From: Marmoricola sp. URHB0036
Lineage (GTDB): Bacteria; Actinomycetota; Actinomycetes; Propionibacteriales; Nocardioidaceae
Assembly (NCBI RefSeq): GCF_000426045.1
Contig: NZ_AUEP01000004.1
Location: 1-64,000 of the forward strand
Direction: 5' to 3'
Length of the DNA stretch: 64,000 bases
A model generated the notes under the pieces. It saw only the letters and a list, made by a program, of their open reading frames with translations. It had not been told where the DNA came from and made no database searches. Made by a program: the position numbers and the translations under genes. Shown here piece after piece: positions 18,441 to 27,916 of this stretch; position 1 is the first letter of the stretch, and each line of letters starts with the position of its first letter.

Positions 18441-19004
18441 TCAGTGCCGGGATTCGTAGTGGGACATGGTCACTCCGTCACCGAAGGTCTTGGTCTCCAC
18501 GAGGCGCAGGTTCACCCAGCTGTCCAAGGCGCTGAAGAACGGCGTACCGCCGCCGACCAGCACCGGGTGCGTGACCACCTGGTACTCGTCGATCAGGCCG
18601 GCGCGCATCGCCGCGCCTGCGAGGTGTGCACCGCCGATCTCCATCGAGGCTCCGTCCTCGGCCTTCAGCCGGCTGATCTCGGCCACGGCGTCGCCGGTGA
18701 CCAGGCGCGCGTTCCCGCTGACCTCCTCGAGGGTCCTGGAGAACACCACCTTTGGCGTCTTCTGCCAGATGCGGGCGAACTCGACCTCCACGGGGTCCGC
18801 ATCCGGCTGCTGGTCGGCCGTCGGCCAGTGCGCGTTCATCAGCTCCCACAGCTTGCGCCCGTACAGCGAGAGACCGATCTCGCGGGCTCGGTCGTTGAAC
18901 CACTGGTGCAGCTCCACGCTGGGAAAGCTCCAGCCGATGTCGTCGCCGGGCGCAGCGATGTAGCCGTCCAGGCTCGCGTTCATCGCGTAGATCAGTTTTC
19001 GCAC
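18441..19004 (-). CDS. Dihydrofolate-reductase-like (RibD C-terminal family) protein
   Basis: A 187-residue protein of the RibD_C/DHFR superfamily. It starts MRKLIYAMNASLDGYIA, the classic nucleotide-binding strand of the group, and contains YGRKLWELM and a GGAHLAG stretch near residue 130 that corresponds to the NADPH-binding glycine motif. Stand-alone members of this family (YyaP/YwjB type) are NADPH-dependent reductases of unknown substrate; a folate or riboflavin role should not be assumed. It is not coupled to other genes: 23 bp separate it from the SGNH hydrolase and 76 bp from the DinB gene. Another RibD-type reductase, at 62525-63235, is only distantly similar. Confidence 0.85.
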   Translation of the reverse strand: MRKLIYAMNASLDGYIAAPGDDIGWSFPSVELHQWFNDRAREIGLSLYGRKLWELMNAHWPTADQQPDADPVEVEFARIWQKTPKVVFSRTLEEVSGNARLVTGDAVAEISRLKAEDGASMEIGGAHLAGAAMRAGLIDEYQVVTHPVLVGGGTPFFSALDSWVNLRLVETKTFGDGVTMSHYESRH

Positions 19005-19028
19005 AGGGTCAGCATTCCATGAGCGGGG

Positions 19029-19643
19029 TCAGTCGCCAGGCTTCGCCGGTCGTGTCTGTACCGCCTCGATGAGGGCCGGCAGCAACGAGTCGGCGATGAC
19101 GGCGTACCCCGCGCTGGAGGGGTGGAACCGGTCGCTGGAGAACAACGACGGGTCGGTGGCGAAGGCTCGTGAGGCGCGCTGGTCGGGGTCCGCGATGCGC
19201 CCACACTCGGCCAGCACTGCTGAGACCTGATGTTCTCGGAGGAGGTCGCCTGCTGCTCTTACGGTCTCGCGCAGGAAGACCGGGACGTGCGGCACTGCAC
19301 TGAGATCGGGCGCCGGGGCGACCACGACCTCGATGCCGGCGGCCCGGAGGCGTCGTACGGCGTCACCCAGAGCCTTCGCGGCCACGTCGACCGGTATCAG
19401 GTGGGTGAGGTCGTTGGCGCCGATCACCACCACCGCCAGGTCCGGGCGCCACGACAGTGCCCGGCTGACCTGTGCATCCAGGCCGGCGCTCGTGGCCCCC
19501 GGTACCGCGAACACGCTTGCTTCCGCCTCGTAACCCCTCGCTGCCAGCCCGTCGACCAGACGCGACGGCAACCGGTCACGCTCGCGGGTGGCTCCCTGAC
19601 CCCACGCGATCGAGTCGCCCAACACCGCCAGCCGAGTGATCAC
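19029..19643 (-). CDS. SGNH/GDSL-family hydrolase
   Basis: A 204-residue esterase/lipase-like protein. Block I is VLGDSIAWGQG (nucleophile Ser at about residue 10), block III is VVVIGANDLTHL with its oxyanion Asn, and block V is FSSDRFHPSSAGYAV with the catalytic Asp and His. The GTG at 19643 starts just before block I, so there is no signal peptide and the enzyme is cytoplasmic. A longer in-frame upstream extension lies antisense to the spacer and was rejected. Substrate unknown. A second, unrelated-looking SGNH enzyme is at 46985-47746. Confidence 0.88.
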   Translation of the reverse strand: MITRLAVLGDSIAWGQGATRERDRLPSRLVDGLAARGYEAEASVFAVPGATSAGLDAQVSRALSWRPDLAVVVIGANDLTHLIPVDVAAKALGDAVRRLRAAGIEVVVAPAPDLSAVPHVPVFLRETVRAAGDLLREHQVSAVLAECGRIADPDQRASRAFATDPSLFSSDRFHPSSAGYAVIADSLLPALIEAVQTRPAKPGD

Positions 19644-19749
19644 TCGTCGAGCCAAGCAGAGGGGGTCAAGAGCGCGGCGCGCCCGTGGTGCCAAGGGACC
19701 TGGATACGTGGCGTTTGCGTGACGCGGGGCTGCCGGGTTCGATGGCGGT

Positions 19750-20625
19750 ATGCGCCTTCGGCCGGTCCGTGGCACCTGGAGGGGTGTTGCGGTCGCGTCA
19801 GTACTGGTGCTCTGCCTCGGTTGGCTTGGGGGCTGCGCTGCAGACAGCGCGTCGAGCAACGACGCCGGCTCGAGGTCGCCGGAAGGCAACCCGGCCGGGA
19901 CCACGGTGCGCGTGCTGCAGATGAACCTCTGCGACAGCGGGCGCGCGGACTGCTACTCCGGTGGGCGGGCCGTCCGCATGGCAGTGGCACTGGTCCACGC
20001 CGACCGGCCCACCATGGTCAGCGTCAACGAGGTGTGTCGCGGGGACGTCAAGGTGCTCGAACAGGCGCTGTCGACTACGTTTCCCGCCGGCTCCGTTGCG
20101 ACTGCCTTCACCGCCGCGCGGGACCGTCCCAACCGGGAGCCGGTCCGTTGCCAGAATGGGCAGCAGTTCGGTGACGGTGTCCTGGTGGTGGTCTCGTCCG
20201 GACATGGCGTCCGCAGATACGGTGGCCTCTACCCGATGCAGGATGGTCACGACGTGGAGGAACGCGGTTGGGCGTGCCTCGACCTGGCCGCGCAGTTCAC
20301 CGCTTGCACCACACACACGGCGAGCACGAGCACGACGGTCGCCCTGGCCCAGTGTCGGCATCTGCTGGGCTCGGTGGTGCCGAGGATCAGCCGCGGCGAC
20401 GGCGGTCTCCCGGTCGTCCTTGGCGCTGATCTCAACCTGGCCGTTGGCGGTTCACCTGGCCCGCAGTCATGCCTTCCGAGCGGTTACCGGCGTGCTGACG
20501 ACGGCGCTCTTCAGGACGTTGTGCTCGGCCCGGGCGGCACGGTGCGCTCGCACTCGATCGTCGACATGCGTGACACCACCGACCACCCCGGATTGCTTGT
20601 CGACCTCGTGCTGCCGCACCTCTGA
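19750..20625 (+). CDS. Secreted lipoprotein of the endonuclease/exonuclease/phosphatase (EEP) superfamily
   Basis: A 291-residue protein with an N-terminal signal (RGVAVASVLVLCLGWLGGC) ending in a good lipobox, LGGC, so it is anchored outside the membrane. The EEP metal-site pattern is present: VLQMNLCDSG (about residue 55), SVNEVC (Glu about 92), VVLGADLN (about 220) and the terminal TDHPGLLVDLVL (Asp-His). Extra cysteines suggest disulfides, consistent with export. Members hydrolyse phosphodiesters in nucleic acids, phospholipids or inositol phosphates; the substrate here cannot be told. It stands alone, with the IS30-disrupted HNH gene downstream. Confidence 0.83.
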   Translation: MRLRPVRGTWRGVAVASVLVLCLGWLGGCAADSASSNDAGSRSPEGNPAGTTVRVLQMNLCDSGRADCYSGGRAVRMAVALVHADRPTMVSVNEVCRGDVKVLEQALSTTFPAGSVATAFTAARDRPNREPVRCQNGQQFGDGVLVVVSSGHGVRRYGGLYPMQDGHDVEERGWACLDLAAQFTACTTHTASTSTTVALAQCRHLLGSVVPRISRGDGGLPVVLGADLNLAVGGSPGPQSCLPSGYRRADDGALQDVVLGPGGTVRSHSIVDMRDTTDHPGLLVDLVLPHL

Positions 20626-21121
20626 GCGCAGATCAGGATCCGGTAGCGGAGCTGGCTGTGCTTACGGAGTCGCCGAGGTAACCGCGCTTCGACTGCCAGG
20701 ACACGGCCGAGGCCACCCACGAACTACTCGTGCACCTGGAGATCGAGAGCACGCTCGTCTACGGGTCAGCGATGGAGGCGTCCTGGGCCTTGACCTTTGC
20801 CATCCATCACCCAGCGCGGGTGCAGCCGCCCCCCGTCTGACCACCCCGCCCCGTCCCCGCCGCGTGGTGGCTGTTCGCGACTGACGTCGAGGGTGCCGTG
20901 GTGGTTGCGGAGGAACTGGTAGCCGTGGGGGCTCGACCAGAGGTAGGTGCCGGGGTCGAGGACGGTGTAGGTCCAGGGCGTGTGGGTCTTGAGGCGGTGA
21001 TGTCGCCGGCACAGAGGGGCGATGTTGCAGGAGCAGGTGGTGCCGCCCTGGGCGTAGGGGACGACGTGGTCGCAGTCGCAGGCGCGGGCCGGTCGGGTGC
21101 ACCAGGGGAAGACGCAGGTGG

Positions 21122-22370
21122 GGCCAGTTCTAGGTAGTGATGCAACACCTCACTTGAGGAGTTGCGATGAGGAAGTTCACCAAGCCCGATCTGCCGCGTG
21201 AGCATGAGCGGCGGTTCTGGCAGGCGATGCGAGCTGGTCTGAGCGTTGACGAGGCGGCTGTGAGGGCTGGCGCGTCGTGGAGCTGGGGACGCAGGCAGTT
21301 CGTCAAGGCTGGCGGGGTGAACCCTGTGGCAATCGCAGAGCCAGGTGGTCGGCGCTATCTGCGATTCGAGGAACGCGAAGAGATCATGCGTTTGCAGGCA
21401 GCAGGTCTAGGCGTGCGAGCGATCGCTCGTGAGATCGGCCGGCATCCGGCGACGATCAGTCGTGAGCTGAAGCGGGCCGTCGGCGTCCGGGGATACAAGG
21501 CGTCGATGGCGCAAACGCACGCCGATCGGGGACGGCGGGGTCCACGACACGCGAAGCTGGCCACGAGCCTGCGGTTGCGCCGGGAGGTCCAGGCCCGACT
21601 TGAACGCCACGAGAGTCCTGAGCAGATCGCTGGCAGACTCAGGCTCGATTTCCCCGACGAACCGGAGATGTGGGTGTCGGCCGAGACGATCTACCAATCG
21701 CTTTATGTCCAGGCTCGCGGCGGTCTCAATCGCGAGCTCACCGCCTATCTGCGGACGGGCCGTTCGATGCGCAAGCCGCGACGAACTCCGGGCCAACGAC
21801 GAACTCGCATCCCGGACATGGTGATGATCAGTGAGCGCCCGGCCGAGATCGAGGACCGCGCTGTCCCTGGACATTGGGAAGGCGACCTGATCATGGGGTC
21901 GAAGGTCTCCGATTCCTCAGTGGGGACTTTGGTCGAGCGAACAACCGGGTTCGTGATGTTGCTCCACTTGCCGAACGGGCACGGCACCCTCGCGGTCCAA
22001 GAGGCACTGGTCTCCAAGATGTTGACCCTCGAGGAGCACCTACGCCGGTCGCTGACTTGGGATCAAGGTCGAGAAATGACCAACCACCGCGAGGTATCCA
22101 AGGCAACCGGCCTGGACATCTACTTCTGCGACCCCCACTCGCCCTGGCAACGCGGGAGCAACGAGAACACCAACGGTCTCCTGCGTCAGTACCTGCCCAA
22201 AGGCAGCGATCTCTCCTTCTACGGCCCCGGAATGCTCGACAACATCGCCGCCGAGCTCAACTCACGACCACGCAAAAGACACGGCTTCCGCACTCCCGCG
22301 GAAGTACTAGATGAGATCCTGATCAAGGACGCCAACAACCACGGCGTTGCGTGACTACCTAGATTCCACC
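21122..22370 (+). mobile_element. IS30-family insertion sequence, 1249 bp
   Basis: The element is bounded by imperfect 25-bp inverted repeats: left 21122-21146 (GGCCAGTTCTAGGTAGTG...) and right 22346-22370 (complement GGTGGAATCTAGGTAGTC...), which agree at 18 of 25 positions. A 3-bp target duplication, TGG, lies at 21119-21121 and 22371-22373. The ends were fixed by reconstructing the interrupted HNH gene: deleting 21122-22373 restores a continuous conserved protein. One transposase gene fills the element and its stop codon lies inside the right repeat. The size, short duplication and single ORF match the IS30 family. Confidence 0.93.
21167..22354 (+). CDS. IS30-family transposase
   Basis: A 395-residue DDE transposase with intact motifs. 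An N-terminal helix-turn-helix region includes MRLQAAGLGVRAIAREIGRH and PATISRELKRA (residues about 65-105). The catalytic core includes HWEGDLIMG (first Asp, about 240), LTWDQGREMTNH (second Asp, about 300) and HSPWQRGSNENTNGLLRQYLPKG with the Glu (about 330). The IS30-type C-terminus (LNSRPRKRHGFRTPAEV) is complete. ATG 21167 is preceded by GAGGAG. No frameshift or stop is seen, so the element may still be active. Codon and base use is less GC-rich than the neighbours, consistent with recent arrival. Confidence 0.95.
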   Translation: MRKFTKPDLPREHERRFWQAMRAGLSVDEAAVRAGASWSWGRRQFVKAGGVNPVAIAEPGGRRYLRFEEREEIMRLQAAGLGVRAIAREIGRHPATISRELKRAVGVRGYKASMAQTHADRGRRGPRHAKLATSLRLRREVQARLERHESPEQIAGRLRLDFPDEPEMWVSAETIYQSLYVQARGGLNRELTAYLRTGRSMRKPRRTPGQRRTRIPDMVMISERPAEIEDRAVPGHWEGDLIMGSKVSDSSVGTLVERTTGFVMLLHLPNGHGTLAVQEALVSKMLTLEEHLRRSLTWDQGREMTNHREVSKATGLDIYFCDPHSPWQRGSNENTNGLLRQYLPKGSDLSFYGPGMLDNIAAELNSRPRKRHGFRTPAEVLDEILIKDANNHGVA

Positions 22371-23558
22371 TGGCGTCGCGCAGCTCGGTCTGTTCGCGGA
22401 GCCGGTCGGGGACCTCGTAGGCCTCGAAACCGAGGTGCTCGTCGAGGTCGATCACCGGCTTCACGATCACTTGGGCATCGGGGGTGGCGCACCACTGCTT
22501 GACCTGCTCGGCGGTGACGCCGCGGTGATGGTTCTCCACCCGCGCCAGCTGCGGCTGTGCCGGACTGATGCCGGTGATGGCCGCTTCGGAGAGGTGCACG
22601 TGGAGGACGATCTGTCGCGCCGAGCGCCGCCCTCGCGCCCGCCCCGATGGCTCGACCTGCCCTTCTGCGGTCAGGTCGAGGGCGAGCTGGCGGCGGGCCA
22701 GGTCGCCGGCGGCGATGGCGCGGCGTACGTCGAGGGACTCGGCGCACCCGGCCACCCGCAGCTGTTCGGCGCCGCGGCTGATCGCGGCATCGAGGTCTAG
22801 GGCGTCGGCGAGGTCGAGCTCGGCCTCCACGAAGGTGGTGCCGTCGAAAGAGACCTGGTGGTGGTGGAAGGTCACGTGCCTGCGTTCGTCGGCCCGCACC
22901 GCGTCCTCGAGGGCCTGGTCGGGCATGAACCGGGCGATGGCCTCGGCGACGAGCCGGTCGAGCTGGGCCGGACCGATGCGGTGCGCGAAGGGTGCGACCT
23001 GTGCGTCCACGAACGCCGCCGCGTCCGCGCTCAGGCCGAGGGTGGCCTCTGCGATCCGCCGGGCCTTCCACGGCGCCAACCCACCAGTCTCACCGGCACG
23101 GTCGACGCGGCGCTGCGTCCGCGGCAGACGGTACTTCAGCTCGAGGGCATGGGCGATCAGCACCCGCCCCGCCTCGGTGGAACAGCCGATCGCGGCCGCA
23201 AGCTCCGCGATGCAGAACTCCGCCACCACCGGCGCACCCTCACCGGCCAACGCCAGCTCACCCTGGCTGCCGGGCCAGGTCGCTGCCGACGCGCTCGACT
23301 CCGGCGGGTTCTGCTCAGCCCAGGTCACCGCCGCCAACAGCAGGTCGGCCTCGGCCCGATCAGCTGCCGCCCGGGAAGCCCGCGCCAGACCCAAGACCGT
23401 CGGGCGGTGTCGAGGTCGGTGCGGGTCGTCGTCATACGCCAATCCAATCAGCCGCCACTGACAGTTTCTGATCGAGAATCCCCTGTGTGGAAAGGGAATT
23501 CTTGACTTCCCGGGAGCGGAGGCTGGTGGCTCCGTGACGCCGTGAGAGCGTGGTCCCC

Positions 23559-24230
23559 GTGACCGAGTACGTCGAGGTGGCCCGGGCCGAGTCCGAACGC
23601 GGTGAGCTCGTGCTGCGTCGTCGGATCGAGGAGCGTGCCGCCGACGCGCTCGAGCTGCGTGTCAACGGCGTCTTCGTGATGGACACCAAGGAGACGGGCA
23701 GCGAAGTGGAGCTGGCCGCGGCCGCTCTCGACCTGGTCGACGACCCGAGACGGGTGGTCGTGGGCGGACTGGGTCTCGGCTTCACCACCCAGCGCGTGCT
23801 CGCCGACCCCCGGGTCGAGGACGTGCGCGTCGTCGAGATCGAGCCCGCCCTGATCGGCTGGATGCGCGACGGCACCATCCCGCACGGACCGGCCCTGCTG
23901 GCCGACAAGCGGCTGCGCATCGTCGACGCCGACATCGTCCGGGCGGTAGCGGAGGCGATGTCGACCTACGACCTGGTGCTGCTCGACGTCGACAACGGTC
24001 CGGGTTACCTCGTGCACGCGAGCAACGAGGCGGTCTACCAGTCAGACTTCCTCGCGGCTACCAAGAAGATCATCGACCCCGGTGGGGCGCTGGCGGTGTG
24101 GTCGGCCAACCCGTCGCCCGAGCTCGCCGAGGCGATGGAGTCGGTGTTCGGCAACTGCACCGAGCACCGGTACGACGTGCTCCTGCAGGACCGACCCGAG
24201 GAGTACCTGCTCTACCTGTCGCGTCGGTAG
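23559..24230 (+). CDS. Spermidine-synthase-like (SAM-fold) protein
   Basis: A 223-residue class I Rossmann methyltransferase-fold protein resembling the catalytic half of spermidine synthase. The cofactor loop is VVVGGLGLGFTTQRVL (about residue 66), the acidic ribose-binding strand is VRVVEIEPALIGWM (about 90), and YDLVLLDVDNGPGYLV (about 140) replaces the usual LxDxxDP motif. Actinobacterial relatives are annotated as spermidine synthase-like proteins, but the key polyamine-binding residues are not obvious, so polyamine synthesis is not claimed. The GTG at 23559 gives the conserved VTEYVEVARAE start. It precedes fumC by 55 bp on the same strand. Confidence 0.75.
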   Translation: MTEYVEVARAESERGELVLRRRIEERAADALELRVNGVFVMDTKETGSEVELAAAALDLVDDPRRVVVGGLGLGFTTQRVLADPRVEDVRVVEIEPALIGWMRDGTIPHGPALLADKRLRIVDADIVRAVAEAMSTYDLVLLDVDNGPGYLVHASNEAVYQSDFLAATKKIIDPGGALAVWSANPSPELAEAMESVFGNCTEHRYDVLLQDRPEEYLLYLSRR

Positions 24231-24285
24231 CGTCACGGTCAAGACGGGCTGAGTCACGGCAGAAGCCTTTGGGTACGGTCGAAGC

Positions 24286-25683
24286 ATGAGCGACGACGAC
24301 AGCGAGACCCGCACCGAGCACGACAGCATGGGCGAGATCGCGGTGCCCAGGAACGCCCTGTGGCGCGCCCAGACACAGCGTGCGGTGGAGAACTTCCCGA
24401 TCAGCGGCACCACCCTCGAGCCGGCCCACGTCGTGGCGATGGCGAGGGTGAAGAAGTCGGCCGCCCGGGTCAACGCCGAGCTCGGCATCATCAGCAAGGA
24501 GCAGGCGCAGGCCATCGCCGACGGCGCCGACGAGATCATCGGCGGACAGCACTACGACGCCTTCCCGATCGACGTCTTCCAGACCGGCTCGGGCACCAGC
24601 TCCAACATGAACATCAACGAGGTGCTGGCCTCCCTCGCCTCCCTCGCTGGGGTGGACGCGCACCCCAACGACCACGTCAATGCCAGCCAGTCGAGCAACG
24701 ACACCTTCCCGACCTCCATCCACGTCGCGGCCGTGGAGGCGACCACCCGCGACCTGATCCCCGCGCTCGACCATCTGGCCACCGCTCTCGAGGCCAAGGC
24801 CGAGGAGTTCAAGGACGTCGTGAAGTCCGGGCGGACCCACCTGATGGACGCCACCCCGGTCATGCTGGGCCAGGAGTTCGGCGGGTACGCCGCCGTCGTA
24901 CGGCTGGGGATCGAGCGGCTCGAGTCCTCCCTGCCTCGGGTCGGCGAGCTGCCACTGGGCGGTACGGCGGTCGGGACCGGCATCAACACCCCCGACGGGT
25001 TCGCCGAGCGGGTGATCGCCGACCTCGCCGACGAGACCGGGCTCCCCTTCACCGAGGCGCGCAACCACTTCGAGGCCCAGGGCGGACAGGACGCGCTCGT
25101 CGAGCTCTCCGGTCAGCTGCGCACCATCGCCGTCGGGCTGACCAAGATCTGCAACGACCTGCGCTGGATGTCCTCCGGACCGACGACCGGCCTGGCCGAG
25201 ATCCACCTGCCCGATCTCCAGCCAGGCTCGAGCATCATGCCGGGCAAGGTGAACCCGGTGCTGCCCGAGGCGACCCTGATGGTCTGCGCGCAGGTGATCG
25301 GCAACGACGTCACCGTCGGCACGGCCGGTGCAAGCGGCAGCTTCGAGCTCAACGTGATGATGCCGGTGATGGCGCGCAACCTGCTGGAGTCGATCAGGCT
25401 GCTCGCGCACGTGACGCCGCTGCTGGCCGACCGATGCATCTCCGGCATCGAGCCCAACGAGGAGCGGATGCTCGCCTACGCCGAGTCGTCCCCGTCGGTG
25501 GTCACCCCGCTGAACAAGCACATCGGCTACGAGCAGGCGGCCAAGGTGGCCAAGGCGGCGCTCAAGGAGGGCCGCACCATCCGCGAGCAGGTGATCGAGA
25601 TGGGGTACGTCGATCGCGGTGACCTGACCGAGGAAGAGCTCGACGCTGCCCTCGACGTACGAACCATGACCGGATCGTCGTGA
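24286..25683 (+). CDS. fumC: Class II fumarate hydratase
   Basis: A 465-residue, iron-free, oxygen-stable fumarase of the fumarase/aspartase superfamily, converting fumarate to malate. Signature [11 protein letters not shown] (about residue 318) is the mobile catalytic loop. Other conserved blocks are [16 protein letters not shown] (about 100), [12 protein letters not shown] (about 130) and [12 protein letters not shown] (about 185) with the catalytic His. Length is normal for FumC. The N-terminus ([21 protein letters not shown]) matches the family start. It follows the spermidine-synthase-like gene and is followed after 18 bp by the DUF4129 operon. The window also holds a class I fumarase at 2120-3808. 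Confidence 0.97.
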   Translation: MSDDDSETRTEHDSMGEIAVPRNALWRAQTQRAVENFPISGTTLEPAHVVAMARVKKSAARVNAELGIISKEQAQAIADGADEIIGGQHYDAFPIDVFQTGSGTSSNMNINEVLASLASLAGVDAHPNDHVNASQSSNDTFPTSIHVAAVEATTRDLIPALDHLATALEAKAEEFKDVVKSGRTHLMDATPVMLGQEFGGYAAVVRLGIERLESSLPRVGELPLGGTAVGTGINTPDGFAERVIADLADETGLPFTEARNHFEAQGGQDALVELSGQLRTIAVGLTKICNDLRWMSSGPTTGLAEIHLPDLQPGSSIMPGKVNPVLPEATLMVCAQVIGNDVTVGTAGASGSFELNVMMPVMARNLLESIRLLAHVTPLLADRCISGIEPNEERMLAYAESSPSVVTPLNKHIGYEQAAKVAKAALKEGRTIREQVIEMGYVDRGDLTEEELDAALDVRTMTGSS

Positions 25684-25701
25684 TCTCGGTACCGTGAGCC
25701 G

Positions 25702-26418
25702 GTGACCGCGAGCCAGCGCCGCACCGTCACGGTCACCGTGGCGGCGCTGGGGGTCGCGTTCTTGCTGGTGTGGGCGGCCGCCGCGGGACCCCATCAGCTC
25801 GTCGCGCACGAGACCCACGCGGTGGTCGACCGGCAGCCCCTCGACCAGCAGGGCGAGCCCGACCAGCCCGCCACCGATCAAGAGAACCCTCGCGACGACA
25901 CACAGAGTCACCGGTCAACAGGCCCGGTGACCGGGTGGATCCAGGACCTCGTGACGTTTGCGTTGGTGGTCACGGCGCTGCTCATCGCCGGCCTGCTGCT
26001 GCGCCAGCTGTTCCTCCGCATCCGTCGAGGACTGGCCGAGGAACGCCTGGTGGTCCCGCTCGAGCCGTTGCCGGACCTCGACGTCGCCCGAGCGGTCGTC
26101 GAGCGCGCGCACGATCGTCAGCGTGAGGCCCTGGCCACCTCCGACGTGCGCAACGGCATCGTCGCGTGCTGGGTGGTCTTCGAGGAGGCAGCGGCCGAGA
26201 GCCATGTCGTGAAGCGGCCGGCGGAGACGGCGAGCGCGTTCGTGGTGCGCTTCCTGCACAGCCTCGACGTCGACCCACGACCGGTAGGCCAGCTGGCCGA
26301 GCTGTTCCTGGAGGCACGCTTCTCCAGCCATCCGATGGCCGAGGACGCGAGGCCGCGGGCCGAACGGGCACTGGCAGCCATCCACGACGACCTCGTCCGC
26401 TCCGGAGCGACACCATGA
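25702..26418 (+). CDS. DUF4129 domain membrane protein
   Basis: A 238-residue protein starting at GTG. One N-terminal helix (residues about 8-28) and a second (about 80-103) frame an extracytoplasmic segment of about 50 residues rich in Asp, Gln and Pro. The cytoplasmic C-terminal half is a DUF4129 domain (NGIVACWVVFEEAAAESHVVKRPAETASAFVVRFL). DUF4129 is characteristically found with MoxR ATPases, DUF58 proteins and transglutaminase-like proteins, as here. First gene of a five-gene operon with overlapping stops and starts. Probably part of a membrane assembly or maturation system; its precise role is unknown. Confidence 0.85.
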   Translation: MTASQRRTVTVTVAALGVAFLLVWAAAAGPHQLVAHETHAVVDRQPLDQQGEPDQPATDQENPRDDTQSHRSTGPVTGWIQDLVTFALVVTALLIAGLLLRQLFLRIRRGLAEERLVVPLEPLPDLDVARAVVERAHDRQREALATSDVRNGIVACWVVFEEAAAESHVVKRPAETASAFVVRFLHSLDVDPRPVGQLAELFLEARFSSHPMAEDARPRAERALAAIHDDLVRSGATP

Positions 26419-26933
26419 AAGCAACGACGAGAGCCTGGGTCGGACGAGGCGTCGTCGCGGTCCTCGTGGCCGTGGCGGCCAACGCCGTGCTGTCGGGGCT
26501 CGCCATCCAGCACGACGCCGCTCTCGTCGCGCTGCTCGCTGCCGCGACCGTGGCCGCCGTCCTGCTCACCCTGACCGCGCTCGACGTGAACACCCAGACC
26601 AGCTGGACGGTGCACCGCGGCCCGGCGCGCTTGGAGACCGGCGAGGACACCCGCACCGCGATGTACCGCCACGTGGTCGACGTACACCTGACCTCCCTCG
26701 ATGCCGACGACACGATCGTCTGGCAGATCGCCGACCTCGGTCGGCAACGCGTACGCCAGCTCCACGGACGGTGGTACGACGAGTCACCGGAGCAGCTCGC
26801 CGACGTCTTGGGGCCGCAGCTCGCCGACTGGGTGACGCGCGACCGACGACACCGCTACGAGCCCGACACCCGTCATCAGCGCTACACCGTGCGGCAGCTC
26901 GGCGAGGTCGTCCGAAGGATCGAGGAACTGTGA
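26415..26933 (+). CDS. Hypothetical membrane protein of the MoxR-DUF58 operon
   Basis: A 172-residue protein with two N-terminal hydrophobic helices (residues about 8-32 and 35-57) and a soluble basic C-terminal half without recognisable domain. Conserved-looking features are LTALDVNTQTSWTVHRG after the second helix and several Arg-rich stretches (DRRHRYEPDTRHQRY). The ATG overlaps the DUF4129 stop, and the stop overlaps the MoxR start (GTGA), so it is made together with those proteins. No function is assigned; position between DUF4129 and MoxR suggests a membrane partner of the same complex. Confidence 0.75.
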   Translation: MKATTRAWVGRGVVAVLVAVAANAVLSGLAIQHDAALVALLAAATVAAVLLTLTALDVNTQTSWTVHRGPARLETGEDTRTAMYRHVVDVHLTSLDADDTIVWQIADLGRQRVRQLHGRWYDESPEQLADVLGPQLADWVTRDRRHRYEPDTRHQRYTVRQLGEVVRRIEEL

Positions 26934-27916
26934 CCAACCCCCGCATCGAGACTGCCGCCGAGCACTCCGCCGACGTGCTGCATCGCGTCGGCTCGGTCGT
27001 GATCGGCAAGAGCGAGTCACTGCGCCTGGTGCTCGCCGGCATCCTCGCCGGGGGTCACGTGCTGCTGCAGGACCTTCCCGGCCTGGGCAAGACGTTGGCG
27101 GCCAGGTCGATGGCCCAGGCACTCGGCATCGAGTTCACCCGGGCCCAGTTCACCCCCGACCTGCTGCCCGCCGACCTGACCGGCTCGTTCATCTACAACC
27201 AGCGCATCGGCGACTTCGAGTTCCGCGAGGGCCCCTTGTTCACCGGCCTGCTGCTGGCCGACGAGATCAACCGGACGCCGCCCAAGACGCAGGCCGCCCT
27301 CCTGGAGGCCATGCAGGAGCGCCAGGTCACCGTCGAGGGACGCACCTTCGAGCTGCCACCCCCCTTCCACGTGCTGGCCACGGCCAACCCGGTCGAGTAC
27401 GAGGGCACCTATCCCCTCCCCGAGGCCCAGCTCGACCGGTTCCTGCTGTGCGTCGGCTTCGGCTACCCCACCGCCGAGGAGGAGTACGACGTCCTGCACA
27501 GCAGGATCGCCCGGCGTCAGGAGCTGGTCGTGCTCGACCCGGTGACCGATGCGGCCGGACTCCTCGAGATGCAGGCAGCCGTCGAGGAGGTGGAGGTCGA
27601 CCGCAGCGTGAGCGAGTACTGCATCGCCCTGGTGACCGCCACCCGCACCCACCGCGACGTCCTCATCGGCGCCTCACCGCGTGGATCTCTCGCCCTGATG
27701 CTGTGTGCCCGCGCACTCGCGCTGATCTCGGGCCGCGACTTCGTCCTCCCTGAGGACGTGAAGACCGTCGCCCCGGCCGCGCTGGCTCATCGCGTCACGG
27801 TCAAGCCCGAGCTGTGGATGACCGACGTCAGCGGCGCCAGTGTCGTGGCCGGCCTGCTGGAGACGGTGCCGACCCCCGCTGCCCAGGAGAGAGCGGGGCG
27901 ATGGACCCCTCCATGA
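26930..27916 (+). CDS. MoxR-family AAA+ ATPase
   Basis: A 328-residue AAA+ chaperone-like ATPase. Walker A is LPGLGKT (about residue 49), Walker B LLADEINR (about 108), and sensor 1 is in HVLATANPVEYEGTYPLPEAQLDRF (about 145-170). Sensor 2 and the lid follow, with GASPRGSLALMLCARALA near 255. MoxR proteins work with DUF58 or VWA-domain partners to insert cofactors or mature exported complexes. Here the partner DUF58 gene overlaps its 3' end by 16 bp. It starts at GTG, coupled to the preceding stop. Confidence 0.95.
   Translation: MTNPRIETAAEHSADVLHRVGSVVIGKSESLRLVLAGILAGGHVLLQDLPGLGKTLAARSMAQALGIEFTRAQFTPDLLPADLTGSFIYNQRIGDFEFREGPLFTGLLLADEINRTPPKTQAALLEAMQERQVTVEGRTFELPPPFHVLATANPVEYEGTYPLPEAQLDRFLLCVGFGYPTAEEEYDVLHSRIARRQELVVLDPVTDAAGLLEMQAAVEEVEVDRSVSEYCIALVTATRTHRDVLIGASPRGSLALMLCARALALISGRDFVLPEDVKTVAPAALAHRVTVKPELWMTDVSGASVVAGLLETVPTPAAQERAGRWTPP

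Larger units (their letters stand above)
20766..23442 (-). pseudogene. DUF222-HNH endonuclease (13E12 family), interrupted by an IS30-family element
   Basis: The 5' part (23442 to 22371) encodes the DUF222 domain (RADRAEADLLLAA-like start; ERRHVTFHHHQVSFDGTTF; YEVPDRLREQTELRDA). After the insertion the same frame resumes at 21121 with TCVFPWCTRPARACDCDH, a CxC plus DHVVPYAQGG...LCRRHH HNH site, and runs to a TGA at 20766. Removing the element and one TGG target copy rejoins ELRDA to TCVFPWC perfectly, giving about 475 residues. At the 5' end an ATG at 23435 (MTTTRTDLDTA) leads into the conserved frame only if one C is added to the CCC complementing 23402-23404; otherwise the start is a poor TTG at 23442. 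These multicopy actinobacterial nucleases have no settled role. Confidence 0.88.

Noticed and set aside
19644-19904. Longer N-terminus for the SGNH hydrolase at 19029-19643
   Set aside because: The extension is Pro/Ser/Arg-rich, unconserved, and overlaps the start of the EEP lipoprotein gene on the other strand.
20807-21205. Antisense ORF crossing the left end of the IS30 element
   Set aside because: It is in a different frame from the conserved HNH sequence and spans the insertion junction, so it is a chance frame.
24070-25911. Long minus-strand ORF of 613 codons opposite fumC
   Set aside because: It is a shadow of fumC created by GC-rich codons: composition is Arg/Gly/Val/Asp-rich with no domain.
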